Below are positions 46,500 to 60,120 of a stretch of 64,000 bases of DNA, piece by piece. Source of the stretch: Lumnitzera littorea (lineage: Eukaryota > Streptophyta > Magnoliopsida > Myrtales > Combretaceae). The DNA lies in assembly GCA_024138015.1 (NCBI GenBank), contig JAMXBB010000011.1:26721984-26785983 (forward strand), read 5' to 3'. A program made the position numbers and the translations under genes. Every line of letters starts with the position of its first letter. Positions within the stretch are counted from its first letter, which is position 1. Below the pieces are notes generated by a model, which was not told where the DNA came from, ran no database searches, and saw only the letters and a list, made by a program, of their open reading frames with translations.

Positions 46500-48060
46500 C
46501 GGTGAATAAATGCAGTGATTGTTAGTTCGGAGCTTCTATTGGGATTTTGGTTTGTATATGAATTTTGTTATTAATGCTTCATAATGATTAGCAAAGATAT
46601 AATCTGAAAAATTGTTTAGAACATCGAAAACTAATTACGTCGAAAGACAAAACAATTACTAGAATAAAGTAAAATCCTTTATTCACACTTTGGTCTTCGC
46701 ATTCGAGATTTTCTTTATATGTGATAACTATTATTTGCATAGCATGACATTATATGAATGGTTATGTGCATATTTAATATATATATATATAATATGATGG
46801 CAATTTCGGGTTGATTGAAGACAAGAGTCACACTTGCGTACTGACGAACAATTTTTTTTTTCTTTTTTCAAATTATCAGCAAAGGAAGCATGGTTTTTCA
46901 CATCAATTTGCATCACGACCTTTAATTTTGTTATTTTGTTATTGATTTTTCATTAAGGAATCAATTTGTAACCTTTTCAAATGGTAATTCTTTAAATGAG
47001 CTTATGGAATATCCTGATACGAATCACATGTTTATATTATAAAATTATTGATGTTCTGCCTTTTTACATTTTTCTTTTTTCATACCTAGGTTGCATTCAC
47101 TCACACTGTTAGCGTTGTTTTAATTTTATAATTCACTGATGATATTGCGAAATTATGGATTCCTTATATTCTGGATTCTTACGTCGTCTTTTAATTGGTC
47201 GTAGGACATAAATATCATCACATCTTGTCAATTACATAAATTTTTTTAGGAAAAAACTTCGAGAATTGAATTTTGATTTCTTTTGTTTCTGTTCCCCTAA
47301 TATTCCAAAAGGCATGGGATCAGTTTCATAGTCATCGCTAACAGTGGCGTGTGGCTGCGAGGGCCTAATTTCTCTTTGCGTATTCGGTGGTCCAGTTGAT
47401 TTGATGGCTGTCAACCTAGTAGCTCGGTCCATTTAACGTTGTTGTCAATTCACGAACAATTTGCAAATATTTGGTCTGCAAAAGATAAGAGTGATTTGAC
47501 CTTGGATATATCTAGTCCATTATTTCTTTCATATATAAATCTCATACATTCAACCATTCAGGGTTCCCCATTACCCCTTATGAATTACTATTAAGATGTT
47601 AGTTCATTTTTCAACCTATAACGGCAGTTCCATGAGAAATTTTAGGATGATGCATTGAGACAATAGATAATCGAGATTTGCATATTTAAATGACTGTAAG
47701 GGGTATCCACCCAAACGATAAGGGATTAATCCATAGTTTTGATGAGGTTAATTGTGTATAGACATTTAAGGGATATTCGAATTTTATCTCATGGGTTGTG
47801 AGCAATTGGCCATATTGAATGAAATTGCTTAATCATACATAATTGAACTCTTAGTAGATCAGGTTGCTCCAATATAATGTTGCACCACCAATGTGGTAAG
47901 CAATATTTAGATTTAGTACTTGAGGAGCAACATTCCATTAATAATAACAATAATAAGCAACCTATATTATGTCAAAATCTTCTTAAATAATTAATGTTTG
48001 TACATTGTTTATATATTTTTATCCTTTGGAGTTGCTATACCAAGATATAGGAAGATTCTA
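46500..48060. other. Unassigned; one minus-strand frame of 66 codons
   Basis: 47232-47432 (minus) reads 'TGPPNTQREIRPSQPHATVS...DDYETDPMPFGILGEQ', less repetitive than chance frames in this window and within a GC-richer patch. I do not recognise it. It could be a lone exon of an unknown gene or chance. The remainder shows nothing. Confidence 0.25.
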
Positions 48061-48532
48061 TCATAGCTAATATTTCTAGAGATTAGATAGAAAAAGGGAA
48101 AATATTTAGGTGGTTCCTATTTATGTTATGTAAGAAGTGTTTCACCCACTTTTTACGTACCATGCTTAGACTCCCTAGATAACCTATAAAGAGGATAGTT
48201 AGCCTTCCTTCTTAAGAATTCGTACACTAAAAATAGAAAGTATGAGAGAGTAGTTCTATAAGAGTATTTAATAATGTAAAGTGTAATAGATGGTTTACAA
48301 ATGAGGAAAGAATCATCTTATATACAACAGGCCTCGGATGATTAAGATCTAGTCAATCTAATGGTTAACACATAATCCTACAAACTCTACACTACTTACC
48401 TCTATCTACCAAGGTTTGATATGTCTAGACAATTCCAAAACAATCTTGGAAATTTGTACCTTGATTGTGGGCTTTATACTTATGAAACTCTTCAAATTGT
48501 AAGAAGTGAAAATTGTGGGAAGCCCATGACAT
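48060..48532 (-). mobile_element. 3' LTR of a gypsy element (minus strand)
   Basis: On the minus strand a purine tract 'ggtggggggaaa' is followed by TGTCATGGGCTTCCCAC, a common LTR start, at 48532. Further on come 'tgtatataagatgattc' (TATA, near 48305-48320) and a short leader. The far end is not defined. Confidence 0.5.
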
Positions 48533-48879
48533 TTCCCCCCACCTAAAGTAGTGATACACCCATCAGCTTAAGATCTTTGTAAAATCGCTCCACCAAATAC
48601 CTAAAAGGTGTACAATCTATTGTAACTTCCTAAGTTGCTTCACTTAAAGGTAAACAATAAGTACTCTAAGTAAGATAATTGGCTAGACCTCTCGTAAAGC
48701 GCACTTAAAGGATCTTCTCCCCTTCTCTTCTGCCTTTCGACATTGTATCTTAAGGGATCATCCTCCTTACTACTAAAAGTCTCTAACCTCTCAATCTAGC
48801 ATACCGTAAATATCTATACAAAGGCTTCTATATCCTCTAACATCTTCAACCAATTAACATTTTCCTCTACCTTAAATGG

Positions 48880-50800
48880 TGCTCAGTAAACATATAGGTA
48901 AATTGGTTCATTTGGCTTATGATACCTCTCCAAGATCTTTATCTAAAGGTTCTCATGATTTTAGAGGTGTATCTTTTGTCCTAACCTGTAAAGTTGCTTA
49001 TCCTCCATTTAGTACTTCTTGGTTAAGCTTTCCTCCTTTAGCACCAATTTTCCCTGAGGACCTTGGGCCATGTTTTTCTTGATCTAATCTAATACTTCAC
49101 TAAGTCTTGGATCCTCTATCTCCTGGGTTGAAGTAACTGTTTCTCTCATCTTAGGCTTTCCTTCCTTTTGGACCACTCCTCTATATGTAGCTTAGATTTG
49201 GAAAACTCCTTTAATACTCTTACCTAAGTACTTCCCTTCATCTTAGGCACCTTTTGTACCTCTTGGACTTCTCCTTATGGAGCCTAGGGAATGAGTTCAT
49301 TTGGCTTCAACCTTCTTACAACTTGCATAAAACGTAAGAACTTTAGAGCTTAGATGCATTCACAACTGACCAAAACCATATATTGGTAGTTCTCATCCAT
49401 AATCACGATATAATTTGTTAGTGAGGTGGTTTAGGCACTCACTCAATTGAGGAAGTCCATACCAATGAATAGCTCATAGTCATCTATGGAGATTACCTCC
49501 AGTTTCACATTGCCCTTCTACTGGCCCACCTTAAATTTACATCCTAAGCTATTCAAACAGTAAGGACTTCACTTAACTTCATCGTATTTAGGTTTACTTT
49601 ACCCTTATGGACATTAAGGCCTAACTCCTCCGCCACCTCTAGAGATATGGACATGTTGGTTGCTCGAACATTTATCAAGGTAGTCGTCCATCGATCTACC
49701 ATAATTGCCTCCACATGCATCAAGCTTTAGGCCTCCTTAGTGAGCTTACTCTATATAGAGTCTAATTGCTTCAAAACCACAAGTTTATAGTCAACTTAGG
49801 CTTCCACTTCTTCTACTAATACAACTAAGGTAGCCAAGATGTCTTACCCTAAACAATCCTTAGCCTTATGTACCCCCTTACACATGAAGCAAGAGGGTCT
49901 TCTCCTCAGTAGCTCCTTCTCATGTTCGTGAGTCCTACCCTTATTGGTCGAGTTCCTTCTTCCTTAATAGGCTTGGGTTTGTTGCTTACTAAGTTCCCTC
50001 ACCTTCTCTATGGCTACTCTCTATTACTTCTTTCTTGGGGCACTTTGTTGACTTAAATTCTATCAAACCTTCTATTATAGCCATGGCTTGAGCTAAGGTT
50101 TGCACCCTTAGTCTCTCTCATTCTATTTGGGCCTACCCTTGCAACCCATCATAAAAGATAAAAATTGCATCCTTTTCTTTCTTATTATCCAACAATACTT
50201 TAATGAAATCTGATACATAATCCCTGATGGATGTACAGTGTTCCATACACCTCAACTTTGCTTGAGCATCCATCTTTACATTTCTTGGTAAAATTGAGCT
50301 CATACCTCAACCTTAAACTCTTCCAAAATTTTGATTAACCTATCTTTCCACTGGCTCCATCAGACTGTCTTCTTTACTAGAGAGTAGCTACATAATTTAT
50401 GAATATTGATATCGCTATTAGTCTCAATGCATTATTTAGCATCCCGATCGCATTGAAGTATTGGTCTACCCTCTATAATAAATAATCTATCTCACTTCCT
50501 ATATCTATAAAATGTTTTAGGCTTAAACATATTTATGCTAGCAATAATCATACCATATGTCAACCTATGTTCAGCCTTAAAATATTCCTAAACCAAGCTT
50601 TTAAATCATCTAGCTCCCTCTTCAAGGCCTTTATTTTCTCCTTTAAGGCAACATCACACCTTTGCAAATCACTTGTGGCCTAATTCAACATGATCAACAT
50701 TTTGCTCGAAAGCTCTTTCTCCAACTTCTTCAAGCCTTCCTCAGCTCCTTGAATTCAATCTAACATACTAGTAGTAGTTAGCACTACCCAAGTTGTCTTG
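48880..50800 (-). pseudogene. Ty3/gypsy gag-protease relic
   Basis: Minus-strand reading: gag residues with 'VHPSGIMYQISLKYC' and 'FLSFMMGCKG' (about 50120-50260), a basic stretch, the zinc knuckle 'CFMCKGVHKAKDCL' (about 49855-49900, CX2CX3HX4C as in several plant gypsy gags), then the protease region 'TLINVRATNMSISLEVAEEL' (about 49630-49690) where functional members have VDTGAT, and 'HKGKVNLNTMK'. The catalytic Asp-Thr-Gly reads Asn-Val-Arg here, so the protease would be inactive even without the many stops. Reverse transcriptase and integrase are absent before the 3' LTR at 48.5 kb: a large internal deletion or a non-autonomous gag-only element. Confidence 0.7.
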
Positions 50801-51136
50801 ATTTCCAATGAGGCTTTACTTCCCTATGATCTTCCTTAAAAGGTTAACTCATTAGCTATGATAAGAGTTAAAGGCCTTCTAGTGTACTTAATGGCAAAAT
50901 TAGAAGCACATATTCCTTCTATCTCTACCAAAAATTTGCTAAGTTACCAACCATTACATGGGAAGTATTACATGTAGCTCTCACATATGAAACCTAGTTT
51001 CTTTATACACCCAATAAAGAGGCTTCACACATTTGATGAAACTTTATGTATAATCACAGGAAGTAAAAATATGGGCTTAGAGAAAGCTCATGACATGTGT
51101 ACTAGATTTCTTTTCAGTATCTTCTAACTCGAGAAT

Positions 51137-51144
51137 GATACCAA
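51137..51144 (-). other. Primer-binding-like site TGGTATCA (minus strand)
   Basis: Minus-strand TGGTATCA upstream of the gag relic, where the primer-binding site is expected. The sequence beyond it does not obviously match the 3' LTR at 48.5 kb, so the 5' LTR may be lost or replaced. Confidence 0.4.
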
Positions 51145-51611
51145 ACATTGGTAAAAACTGTATTTTTAAAAACTCTTTGTAAATGAGAATTTCCAAAACC
51201 ATGCCTATCTCTTAACTGGCCAGTATGTCGAATCGTCTGCAGTAATAATATTGGTGAGCATTCACCAGGTCAACTTTTACAAGGAAAAGTGTTTCATTAA
51301 GTGTAAGCCCTAAAGTTAAGCCAAATGACCGTAGGATTGAACTTAATATATAAAGTTTAGGACGATCGGTTAAAGGATCCGATCAAACCTAAATTATAAA
51401 CTATAGATAGAAATATTAGTAAAAATGATCCCGTAAACTTAAATTTAAGAAAATAAGTAATAAAATAGGAGGCTATAAAATTTTCAAATTTTAAGTGTAA
51501 TAATTGTTAATTATCGAAAAAACAAAAAGTGTAATCTAATAACTAATAAATTACTAGAGATAAATTTATATATACTAAAAATCATAGAATGACCTAAATA
51601 ATAATTAAGAA

Positions 51612-54198
51612 TGTTCACATGTACCCCACATGTATTTACGTGTAGATAAAAATATGCGAAATCACTTAAATTGGTTAAAAAATTATTAAATAATTAAAGA
51701 AAATTATTAATTAATTAAGAAAAAATTAGAGGAATAGGGAATGATGTGGATTTGGTCGTGGCAAGTCAGGAATTGAAAAAGAAAATTAACTAATCAAAAT
51801 CAAGTAACACAAAAGGTAAAAATTAAGGGATTTGGGCAATGTCTTGTTTAATTAAATGCATAATAATTACTACAAAGCTCTATAAATAGGGAAAAAAAAT
51901 TATAGAGCTCATTTGGACAATTAGAACTCAGAAAAATTTGAGAGCATCGAAATTGGAAAAGAAAAATTAAGATTAGGAAAAAAATAAGGAAATTTGTGCA
52001 GTAAGGGCTAGTAAACCAAACCTACACAATACCACTTGGGATCGAGCCACCACCACCACCCCAGTCCAGACGATGTCGACACACCTGGACCGATGTTGGA
52101 AGCCCAAAAGTCATCGAACCGGGTGAGTTTCTCATTTTCTCTAATTTTGTATAATTTCTTAAAATTATTTATTTTACCTAGAAAATTATGAAATTTATTA
52201 TTTTGAGGTTTTATTGTATGTAGATTTAGGAAAAAAATAATGATTAAGTTTAATCATGTCTGAAAATATAGAGTTCTTAATAAATTAAGCAAAATCGAAT
52301 ATGATTAGAACTAGAAATAAATAGGATTAGGAGTGTAGTTTAGAGCTCAAATTTTTTCTGTAGAATGCTTAAGTAATATAGAACAATGCTATGAAGCCAT
52401 TTTTTCAAATTTAATTTTTGAAATTTTTAAGTAAATTTTTAACCCTAAAATGATGGAAAAATTAGGTAATTTTGGGGTAATTAGGTGATTAATTACTAAT
52501 TTAGATAGTAATTAGATATTTAAGGATGTTAATCTTTGATGTGGAAACCTAATCCTAGCCTTTGGAGTGTTAAGTATAATTAATGAAGGAATTATGTGGT
52601 AATTGTAGGAAATTAGAAATATGTAAAATTGGAAATTTAATAAATATGAAAAATTAGGTTTATTTAGATAATATAATAATAATAATTAGTATATATTAAA
52701 TCTGAAAAAAAATTTAATTTTAGGTAATTGTATAAAAAAAAAGTAAGATTTTCTCACATTGGAAATAAATTCGGTATCCTAATTAGAATTAGCGTATATC
52801 GAACAGTTTAGAGCACTAAATTAAGACCCAATATGATATTAGAATACTCGAGCTTAATGTGATTAATTTCATATTACGATTTGAGTATATTTAAGATTTT
52901 AGAATCAAAACTAGAATCTAATTTAGAAACCGAACTCCGAAATAAGGTAGAATGAATCATTTGTAAATAATAGGTATATATGGAGAAATGAGTTAAATTA
53001 TAACTTAAAATATAAATCATTAAAGTATAAGTACTAAAAAGACCTATTTGTATTGTAGGATACCCAGAGATGAACCGGCTTATAATTAAGTGATCGAGCG
53101 ACTGAGAATTCTAAGTAAGTTAGGTTATTACTTACTGCATTAGAGTACTATTTTATAATATTCAGAGACTTAGGATTATGTATAATTGTGATTATAAGTA
53201 GTTTATGCATGTGTTTGAGTATCTAAATTTGTGCTGAAATTTGTAATGTGATTGATTTTGTGTTATGATTGAATTGGTGTGAAATTGTTTGAACACCCTA
53301 AATGGAATTTAATCTTATTCGACTCTAATGACCTAAATTGTCATGCATTGCAACCCTTTAGGAGATCATTAGGATTCTCCAACCAAACACTGACACCTTC
53401 GATAAAGATAGCGCTGGATAGTAATTGGTCTTTTTCTCATCCTTAACTAAACCAAGTGACAAGAGAGGAGGTCGCAATGAAGATGAGGGCATTGGTTCGA
53501 AGGATAGTCTTAGGAGGAGTAGTGTCTCCATTGCACAAACCTGGGTTTGGTTGTAAGCTGTTGCATAATATGAAAACTCCTCAACCTGGATGAGAGCGGG
53601 TGAAATTTCTTTGATTTCGTAACAGATCAGACTACGTTGTATGATGACACTTGCTTGTTGCATTGCATGAAAATAATTGCTTAATAATTTTGTTTTTGTT
53701 TGTGTTTGTATACATGCATGAGTCTCCAATTCAACTTATTGAGCTGTAGTTGCTCATACCCGTATAGATCATTTTGTAGGTCTTAATTTTTGAATACTTT
53801 GAGTATTATGCTGCCTTACAACTATCCAGAGGTTGGTTCTTTTGAAGCCTGGGGTGTGAGGATCAATTCGCTTAGCCGTAGATGTATAACTAGAGTGTCC
53901 TTTATAGTTTAAGAATGAAAGACTGATAGTCGTTATGTAAATTAGTGAACTGTTACATTTATGTAGAGTTTCCTAGGAAGTTTTGTGGAATTTACATATA
54001 ATTATGCATGTTGATCTAAAATTTGTGATAATTACTATAACTTTAGCTAAACATGTAATTGGACTATTTACTTCAAAGCGAGGAATCGTCGATGCCTTGT
54101 GTAGATCATGTTTGTGGTAAATACTGTAAGGCCAGTTACTATCATAGAATGGTTTACACGGTGGGACTATTGAGACTCTACAACTTTGGGGCGTAACA
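51612..54198 (+). mobile_element. Long LTR-like unit, copy B
   Basis: Possible termini TGTTCAC...GCGTAACA. A TATA box 'tctataaataggg' lies at 51880-51892. The part 53285-53690 matches copy A at 18120-18500. The last ~170 bases ('cttcaaagcg', 'gccttgtgta.atca', 'gtttacacgg.ggg.ct.tt', 'ggggcgt.aca') match the reverse complement of 63630-63800. No protein is encoded; it fits a solo LTR. 'ttaag' flanks both sides but is two bases off on the left, so the duplication is unproven. Confidence 0.5.
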
Positions 54199-54539
54199 TT
54201 AAGTACCATATCTTAACCTGCTCTTCTAATCTAGGCGAATTACAAAGAGAGTTTAGAATGGAAATTGAAATTAAAATATGAACAAAAAAGCAACAATCAA
54301 CACGAATACTAAAGATGTGGGCTTGTGACATGTTTTTGAAGTAAAGGCATAGGTATGCCATTAAGATATTGGGTATGGTTTTTAACTAGATTTTAATAGA
54401 ATTCACTTTGTTAGATCCCGAATGGGGCATCACACTCAACTATGTAGTGGAAAATCTCATCTCCATTTCATTTCCTTACACGATTAGCTAAATACTCAAT
54501 CTTACCACAAATTAAGTATTTTAGTCCTACAAATTAGGG

Positions 54540-54805
54540 AGCCAATCTCCTCTCAGTCTCATAACCTATCCTAATCTACTAGAATTGCATAACGTAATGT
54601 AAATTCAATGGGAAACACCTAATCTCTTCTTGGCCTCATAAGTGTAAAAACCTAATACTGACATTTCACTGACTCAATGACTTAATTAAGAAATTACACA
54701 ACTAATCTCCTTTCAGTCTAATAATTATGTAAACCCAATAATTCTCAAAGGGCACTTCTTAGGACTAATCTCCTCTTGGTCTCATAATCACAAGGAAACC
54801 CAATG
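54540..54805. repeat. Degenerate tandem repeat around 'ctaatctcctctcggtctcataa'
   Basis: Variants near 54542, 54628, 54702 and 54760, each followed by 'gtaaaaacccaat' or similar. Unit length shrinks from about 85 to 58 through small deletions. No protein. Confidence 0.65.
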
Positions 54806-56224
54806 ATAATTTCATTTAAAGCACCTCAAAGAGGTCAAATGAAATACCAATCATCAAAATGCCAATTAAATACACATATCCATATCATAACTATAAAGTT
54901 ACACCATCTACAACATCTATGTTAATAACTACTTAACTACTCATAATATTAACAATAACAGCAGTAGATGATAAGAATATAGCAGGAAACTCTATTAATG
55001 AACAAGTAAACAAGAGATTAAACAAAGAGAATGTAGCAAATACTCAATAAAATAAACTTAAATGTATATCAAAATCATAAAAACATTCATCAAATATCAT
55101 AAACAAGACATTAAATCACAAAAACAAACAATGAGCTTGCAAAACTAAACTAAACAATGCTAAAATCCTAATTGCGGCTTGCATTTCTAACTGCAACTGC
55201 GCCTATAGGTAGTTTTCGGCTACCAATCAATCAATGTGAGGTTTACCAATTGATCGATAGATATGTGTCGGCTCCAAGTCACCTTCGTATTTTATGAAAC
55301 ACGGTGTTTAAGGAAGATAAGGGTTTTAGTTAAAAAACCTTAGCCTTAATTTCTTCTACCGATAAATCAATGCTTCTGATGTTGATTGATTGGTATGTGT
55401 GAATCCACCCTTACACATTATGTTCACTTAGCTAGCCTCTGTAGCAATTGATCGTCCAAGTAGTCACTATATCCTTAATGCTTCAAGGCATGCCAATCGA
55501 TTAGTGGGCCAAATTCTTTTACTCCATTAATTTTAGCCTCCTTGATCAAGTGGTGAGAGTTACCAAGACCATAGTAGCCCCTATACACCCGTACATAGGA
55601 TATAAAATGAATCAAATTCTTCTAAAATTAATATATTTACATTCATTTTTTTATAATTTTACATAAGTTGGTCCATTTTGTACATAAACTCTACTTTCAT
55701 GTAAAATTAACAAGTTTTTGCTATATTTATGCACAAATGTGTGTTTTGATGTTGGAAAAAATTATGTATGTTGAGTAGCAATCATCTTCCTATTTCTTAA
55801 GTATTGCCTTCATCGATAAGAGAAGGCCATTCAACTTTTGCTCAATGAGAAAAAATTTAGGTGTTATCTACTTATAGAGGAAATTATAAAATATAACCTT
55901 TTGCTTGATAAGGAAATAGTTATTTATTACTTTTTATATGTAGGGAATTGCTAGAGTTAGTTGGTCTTTGTAGCATGCAATCTTTGCTCAACATTTTCAT
56001 TTTTAAAGGGAAAATTTTCTAGATTCTTAATGGAAAGCAAACATAATGCATGTCTATTTATAAAGACAAAGAGACTTCTACATTACTATCTAACGAACAT
56101 TCCAATGAATTATCTAACTATTAAGATGGTTACAAAAGTTAATACAATGGGGATTCCAATAATTATATGATGGACTAGATAGTGTTGCTGACAAAACTAT
56201 AAAATAGCCCAATGACATGTTGTT
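54806..56224. other. Unassigned
   Basis: A-rich on the plus strand (54.9-55.2 kb), with 'caattgatcgatag'-type motifs near 55240-55400. Nothing recognisable; the short open frames match no family. Confidence 0.45.
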
Positions 56225-56344
56225 ATTGGTAGAGTAATAACTTGTATTTTAGTGCATAATAAATGTCTCATTATTCGAAACATGATTGGTAGAGTAATAA
56301 CTTGTATTTTAGTGCATAATAAATGTCTCATTATTCGAAACATG
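56225..56344. repeat. Perfect 60-bp tandem duplication
   Basis: 56225-56284 and 56285-56344 are identical base for base (attggtagag ... cgaaacatg). Most other repeats here are badly decayed, so this duplication is recent. Confidence 0.97.
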
Positions 56345-58870
56345 TTCAGCAAATAATTAAACTTGTAGTAAAAGCTCTCCAGAAAGTAAAACAAAATCTC
56401 CTAGACTTTGTTTGCTGATTCATAAGAGATTAAGGATGTTAAAGTGCATCTTATAGATTCTCAATGCATTTACATCAAGATCAAAGTTTAAATGAGTAAT
56501 TTATATTTTCTATTTTAATTGTCGAATGGGGATGATGGCACATGTTATATGATTCCATCCACATCTAACCATTGAGATGGCTGCAAAAGTTTATATAAAT
56601 ATGTGTGTGTGTGTGTTTTTATATATTTATATTTGTATATATGTATATATATAATGAGGATTTTAACGGTGATTAGTGGATTGTATGCATGTGAATCGCA
56701 TCGTGGAATTGACCGTGGAGTACATGTGTAAAATTTGACTTTCTTGAGGTATTTCGTGTACTCTATAAATCATGCTCCAAGAAATAAAATGCCCCCACTA
56801 GGAGAAAATAAATCCTTTCTTGAGAAAATTAAATTGCCTTGTGAGAATATCCGGGTTAATATCCCCTTGCTGTCAAAATTAAGAGAGGAATTGCTTATTG
56901 TATTGGATTACATTGGAGAATTATAAAAATATCCAACATTGTTGACTTTTGACCAATCAATCAAACTTGGCTTATACGGTTCCCATATGACACATAGTAG
57001 CGAGAATCTTCTCTATAAAATATAAGAAAAAACAAATTAGCAGCGTGACATCTTGATGATGAACTAAACTTAAGAGATTCATCTCCTTCTAAACACAAGC
57101 CATTTATAAATTAATATATTTCATTGACTCGTATTAGGTCTCATATGAAATCATTAAATGAAAGGATAAGCTATTTAATAGCATAGCACGCTTTCACACT
57201 AAGCTTAAGTTGTGTTTTGTTGAAAAACGAAACCCCGAAGCAGATGCTGGCTCTTCTAATTATATACAACTTTGATAGTGGCTGAGGATAAGTAAAATTA
57301 ACTTGTTTAGCCGGAAAAGAAGATGATACTATATATTTTTGGGCACATAAATATTGATAATTATAATTGTTTTCAGTGCATTAGATTAATCTGTATTACA
57401 TTCCGCAATACTTGAATAGATCTTAAGAGATTGGTTTTGACATCATCTGTAGAATGTGGGGCCACGATTAATTAACTGCTGATAAAAAAATTGTATTAAG
57501 GATTCATAGCCCATCTAGACATGAGCATGGCTGTAGTTATTACATTGCGATCTTATTTGTATGATTTTATAAATTTATGATTTTAAGAAACTCTTTTAAT
57601 GTAAATCAGATATAAAATCACTTTTTGTGTGAACTCTAATAGAATCTTGAGTATATAACATTAAATTCATATAAACTTACGTTTTTATTCGAATCTAATA
57701 ATTATATTTATTTAAGTTAAATGGGTTAAAAAAATAAAAAAATATAACGTGACTTCTACAAGCCCATTAACTGTTTTTATTTCAAATTTTTTCCTCTTTC
57801 ACTCTCTCCCAATCCCTTATTCAATGTTAGTAGCATATTCAGGTTTTAGCTTGAACAATAAAGTTTATAAGACAATCTATTCACTTTAGTTAATGCCAAT
57901 TAATTGAAATGTTTGGTTTTTTTTTTTTTTTTAATTCAATGCTTTCTTCTTCTTTTTTTCAAATAAAATAATGCAAAAAGAATTCAATTTTTACTATGCT
58001 TATCCTCCTTTTGTACGTGTTATGTTATAAACTAAGAATTTTTTGTGAAAAGAACTTAACTTCTTTATTTTTTTATTTCCATTATATATTTTACATTTTT
58101 TTTTATAATTATATAAGTATATTTATAGTTTTTGAAAATTATTTTACATAAGTTTTAAGAACTTACCATTTTATATTTTTGGTTCAGATTCTATAGACTT
58201 TTTAACAATTTTAAATAAATTTTTGAACTTGATAATCTTGGACATTACCCTAGCCCAACTTTGGCCTACTAACCCACCAGTCCCCGATCTTGTCAAGATG
58301 GAGCTAAGATTTTAGATTGGTCCATAACTAAGCAGTACCCAGCTCGTCTTGCAACCTGCCAATTCCACGGTGTCAGTTCATGGCTCTTGGACTCGTTAAA
58401 CTCAAATGAAATTCGTTTTCTTTTTATTTTCCTCGATAATTATTATGTTCCCCTCTCGAGTCCCTTTACCTTATTTCTTGTTTTATATTTACAAGTATGT
58501 AAATAATGTGAGTTTATTATTGATGTTAGATGGTGATTTTTATATTTTGTTGGCCAAAAAAAAAAAAAAAACCCTTTTCACCCCCTAATTTTTAGTCATA
58601 TAATTTGGTTAAGCATAAAAGTAGGGGAAAAAGTGAAGAAGGGGACATCAAACCTTATCTTTTATATTTAACCTACTAACTAAGAACAAAAATAAGTAAG
58701 GGAATACTATCTCCTTTAAGGACAAGCGATATGCTACAATAAAAAATAAATAAATTAGTACTCTTACCCTTATATGAAATATTAAAACACCAATAAAAAT
58801 AAAACAAAATCGGTAGAGTTTGGAATTACCTTAATAGATATTATTTAAATTAATGTAAGGTAATGATTTT
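56345..58870. other. Unassigned AT-rich stretch
   Basis: Contains a (TG)n tract at 56602-56616 and short A or T runs. No transposon protein or RNA gene recognised. Confidence 0.5.
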
Positions 58871-60120
58871 CAATTGTTCGAGCCCTCTTTGCGCTCGAGG
58901 GTTGATTCACCCGTATTTCCATCCGGTGTTGTGTTAAATTCATTAACATAGTCATAGTCCGAACTAGATATTTGGTAAGCTTCTTGTTTCCTCCTCCACT
59001 ACATGCCGGTCTTCCATGCAAGCTAGTGCTTCGATCGAGATAGTTAATAAATTGGCCTAGTCATCTAAAATTAGACCGGCCGTACAAAATGCTCGCTCCA
59101 CTACGATCGTTGATGCTGGAGTTGTCGAAACATGTGCATCTAGATGAGAAAGGATAATGTACACTTTCATGTCTTTATCAATTCAAGATGTCAATCTCAT
59201 GAACACTCGCACCGTTGCCAAACACAAAAGCGGTAGGTAAATAATTGTCAAGTTCTATGTAGGCCCCAAATCCTATCCTATGCCTATGTTTTTTAAATTT
59301 TTGCAATATTACTGGATCCTCCATTGAAGATTTCGCAAAATGAGCTTCTTTATGTATAGCAATAGAGGGTAAGGGACTAATTGAAACTTGACCATCATAA
59401 GTAATGAAAAATCAAGAAAATAATCCTTATGGAACTTGGATCATTTGAATATCTTTTAGTGATGCATCAATTGCATAAACATATCCAAGTACTATAATAT
59501 AAAGTTAAATAATCATTGAGCCCTTTTTTATTGTAGAATGGGGGTTCAAGAGTACTGCAACAAGCCAAATATTAAAATTATCCCTATAGTATTTTAATCG
59601 CTTTCTAGTCATGTCATGTACAAATACATGTAATATCATATGATGTCTCGCATTAAATAAGGTTACAAGTATGTCAAAACTTATAATACAAATACATGAA
59701 GGCTTAGTTGGTAAACTAATGAAAATGATTTTATCAAACAAGGAAAATTTTAAGCATTTACAATAGTTTTATACAAGAGTCCCGATCATTGTAATATTAT
59801 ATCCTTAATATGGATCATAGCAAAATTACATAATGCAGGTTTGTAATCTACCGTTCTTTGGAGAAGTTGGTATATATAACTCCATTGACATTGCACATCC
59901 CTTTTAAATTTCATACGTTTAGCCCACCATATGGTCCAATATATAGTATATAGTAAATAACCATTTTAATAGGTGATATTTTAAAATCTAATGAAGTCAT
60001 CTTATCCTTAACATACAAATTTATCAAGATGTGACAAACACAATCGATGTAGAAAAAGTTTTCCCTTTAACATAGACTGGTAAAGAGTTTGATCTTCCAA
60101 AGTTGATATGTCGTTTATAG
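58870..60120 (-). pseudogene. hAT transposase, C-terminal relic
   Basis: On the minus strand: 'KRLKYYRDNFNIWLVAVLLN' (about 59560-59620) matches the hAT core where 'KYW......AVVLDPR' is typical; 'YIELDNYLPTAFVF' (about 59230-59270) and 'VYIILSHLDAHVSTTPASTI' then 'VVERAFCTAGLILDD' (about 59060-59160) match the dimerisation region, where 'P.LS..ARD.L...VSTVASE.AFS.GGR.L' is usual; 'ALACMEDRHVVEEETRSL' follows. A decayed 'LFLHRLCLSHLDKFV' near 60030-60070 may be the 'RCAHILNL' block. No terminal repeats or BED finger were located. Several stops. Confidence 0.7.

Noticed and set aside
53358..53729. 123-codon minus-strand frame
   Set aside because: Lies in the part of the LTR-like unit shared with 18.1-18.5 kb, where the frame is not kept open.
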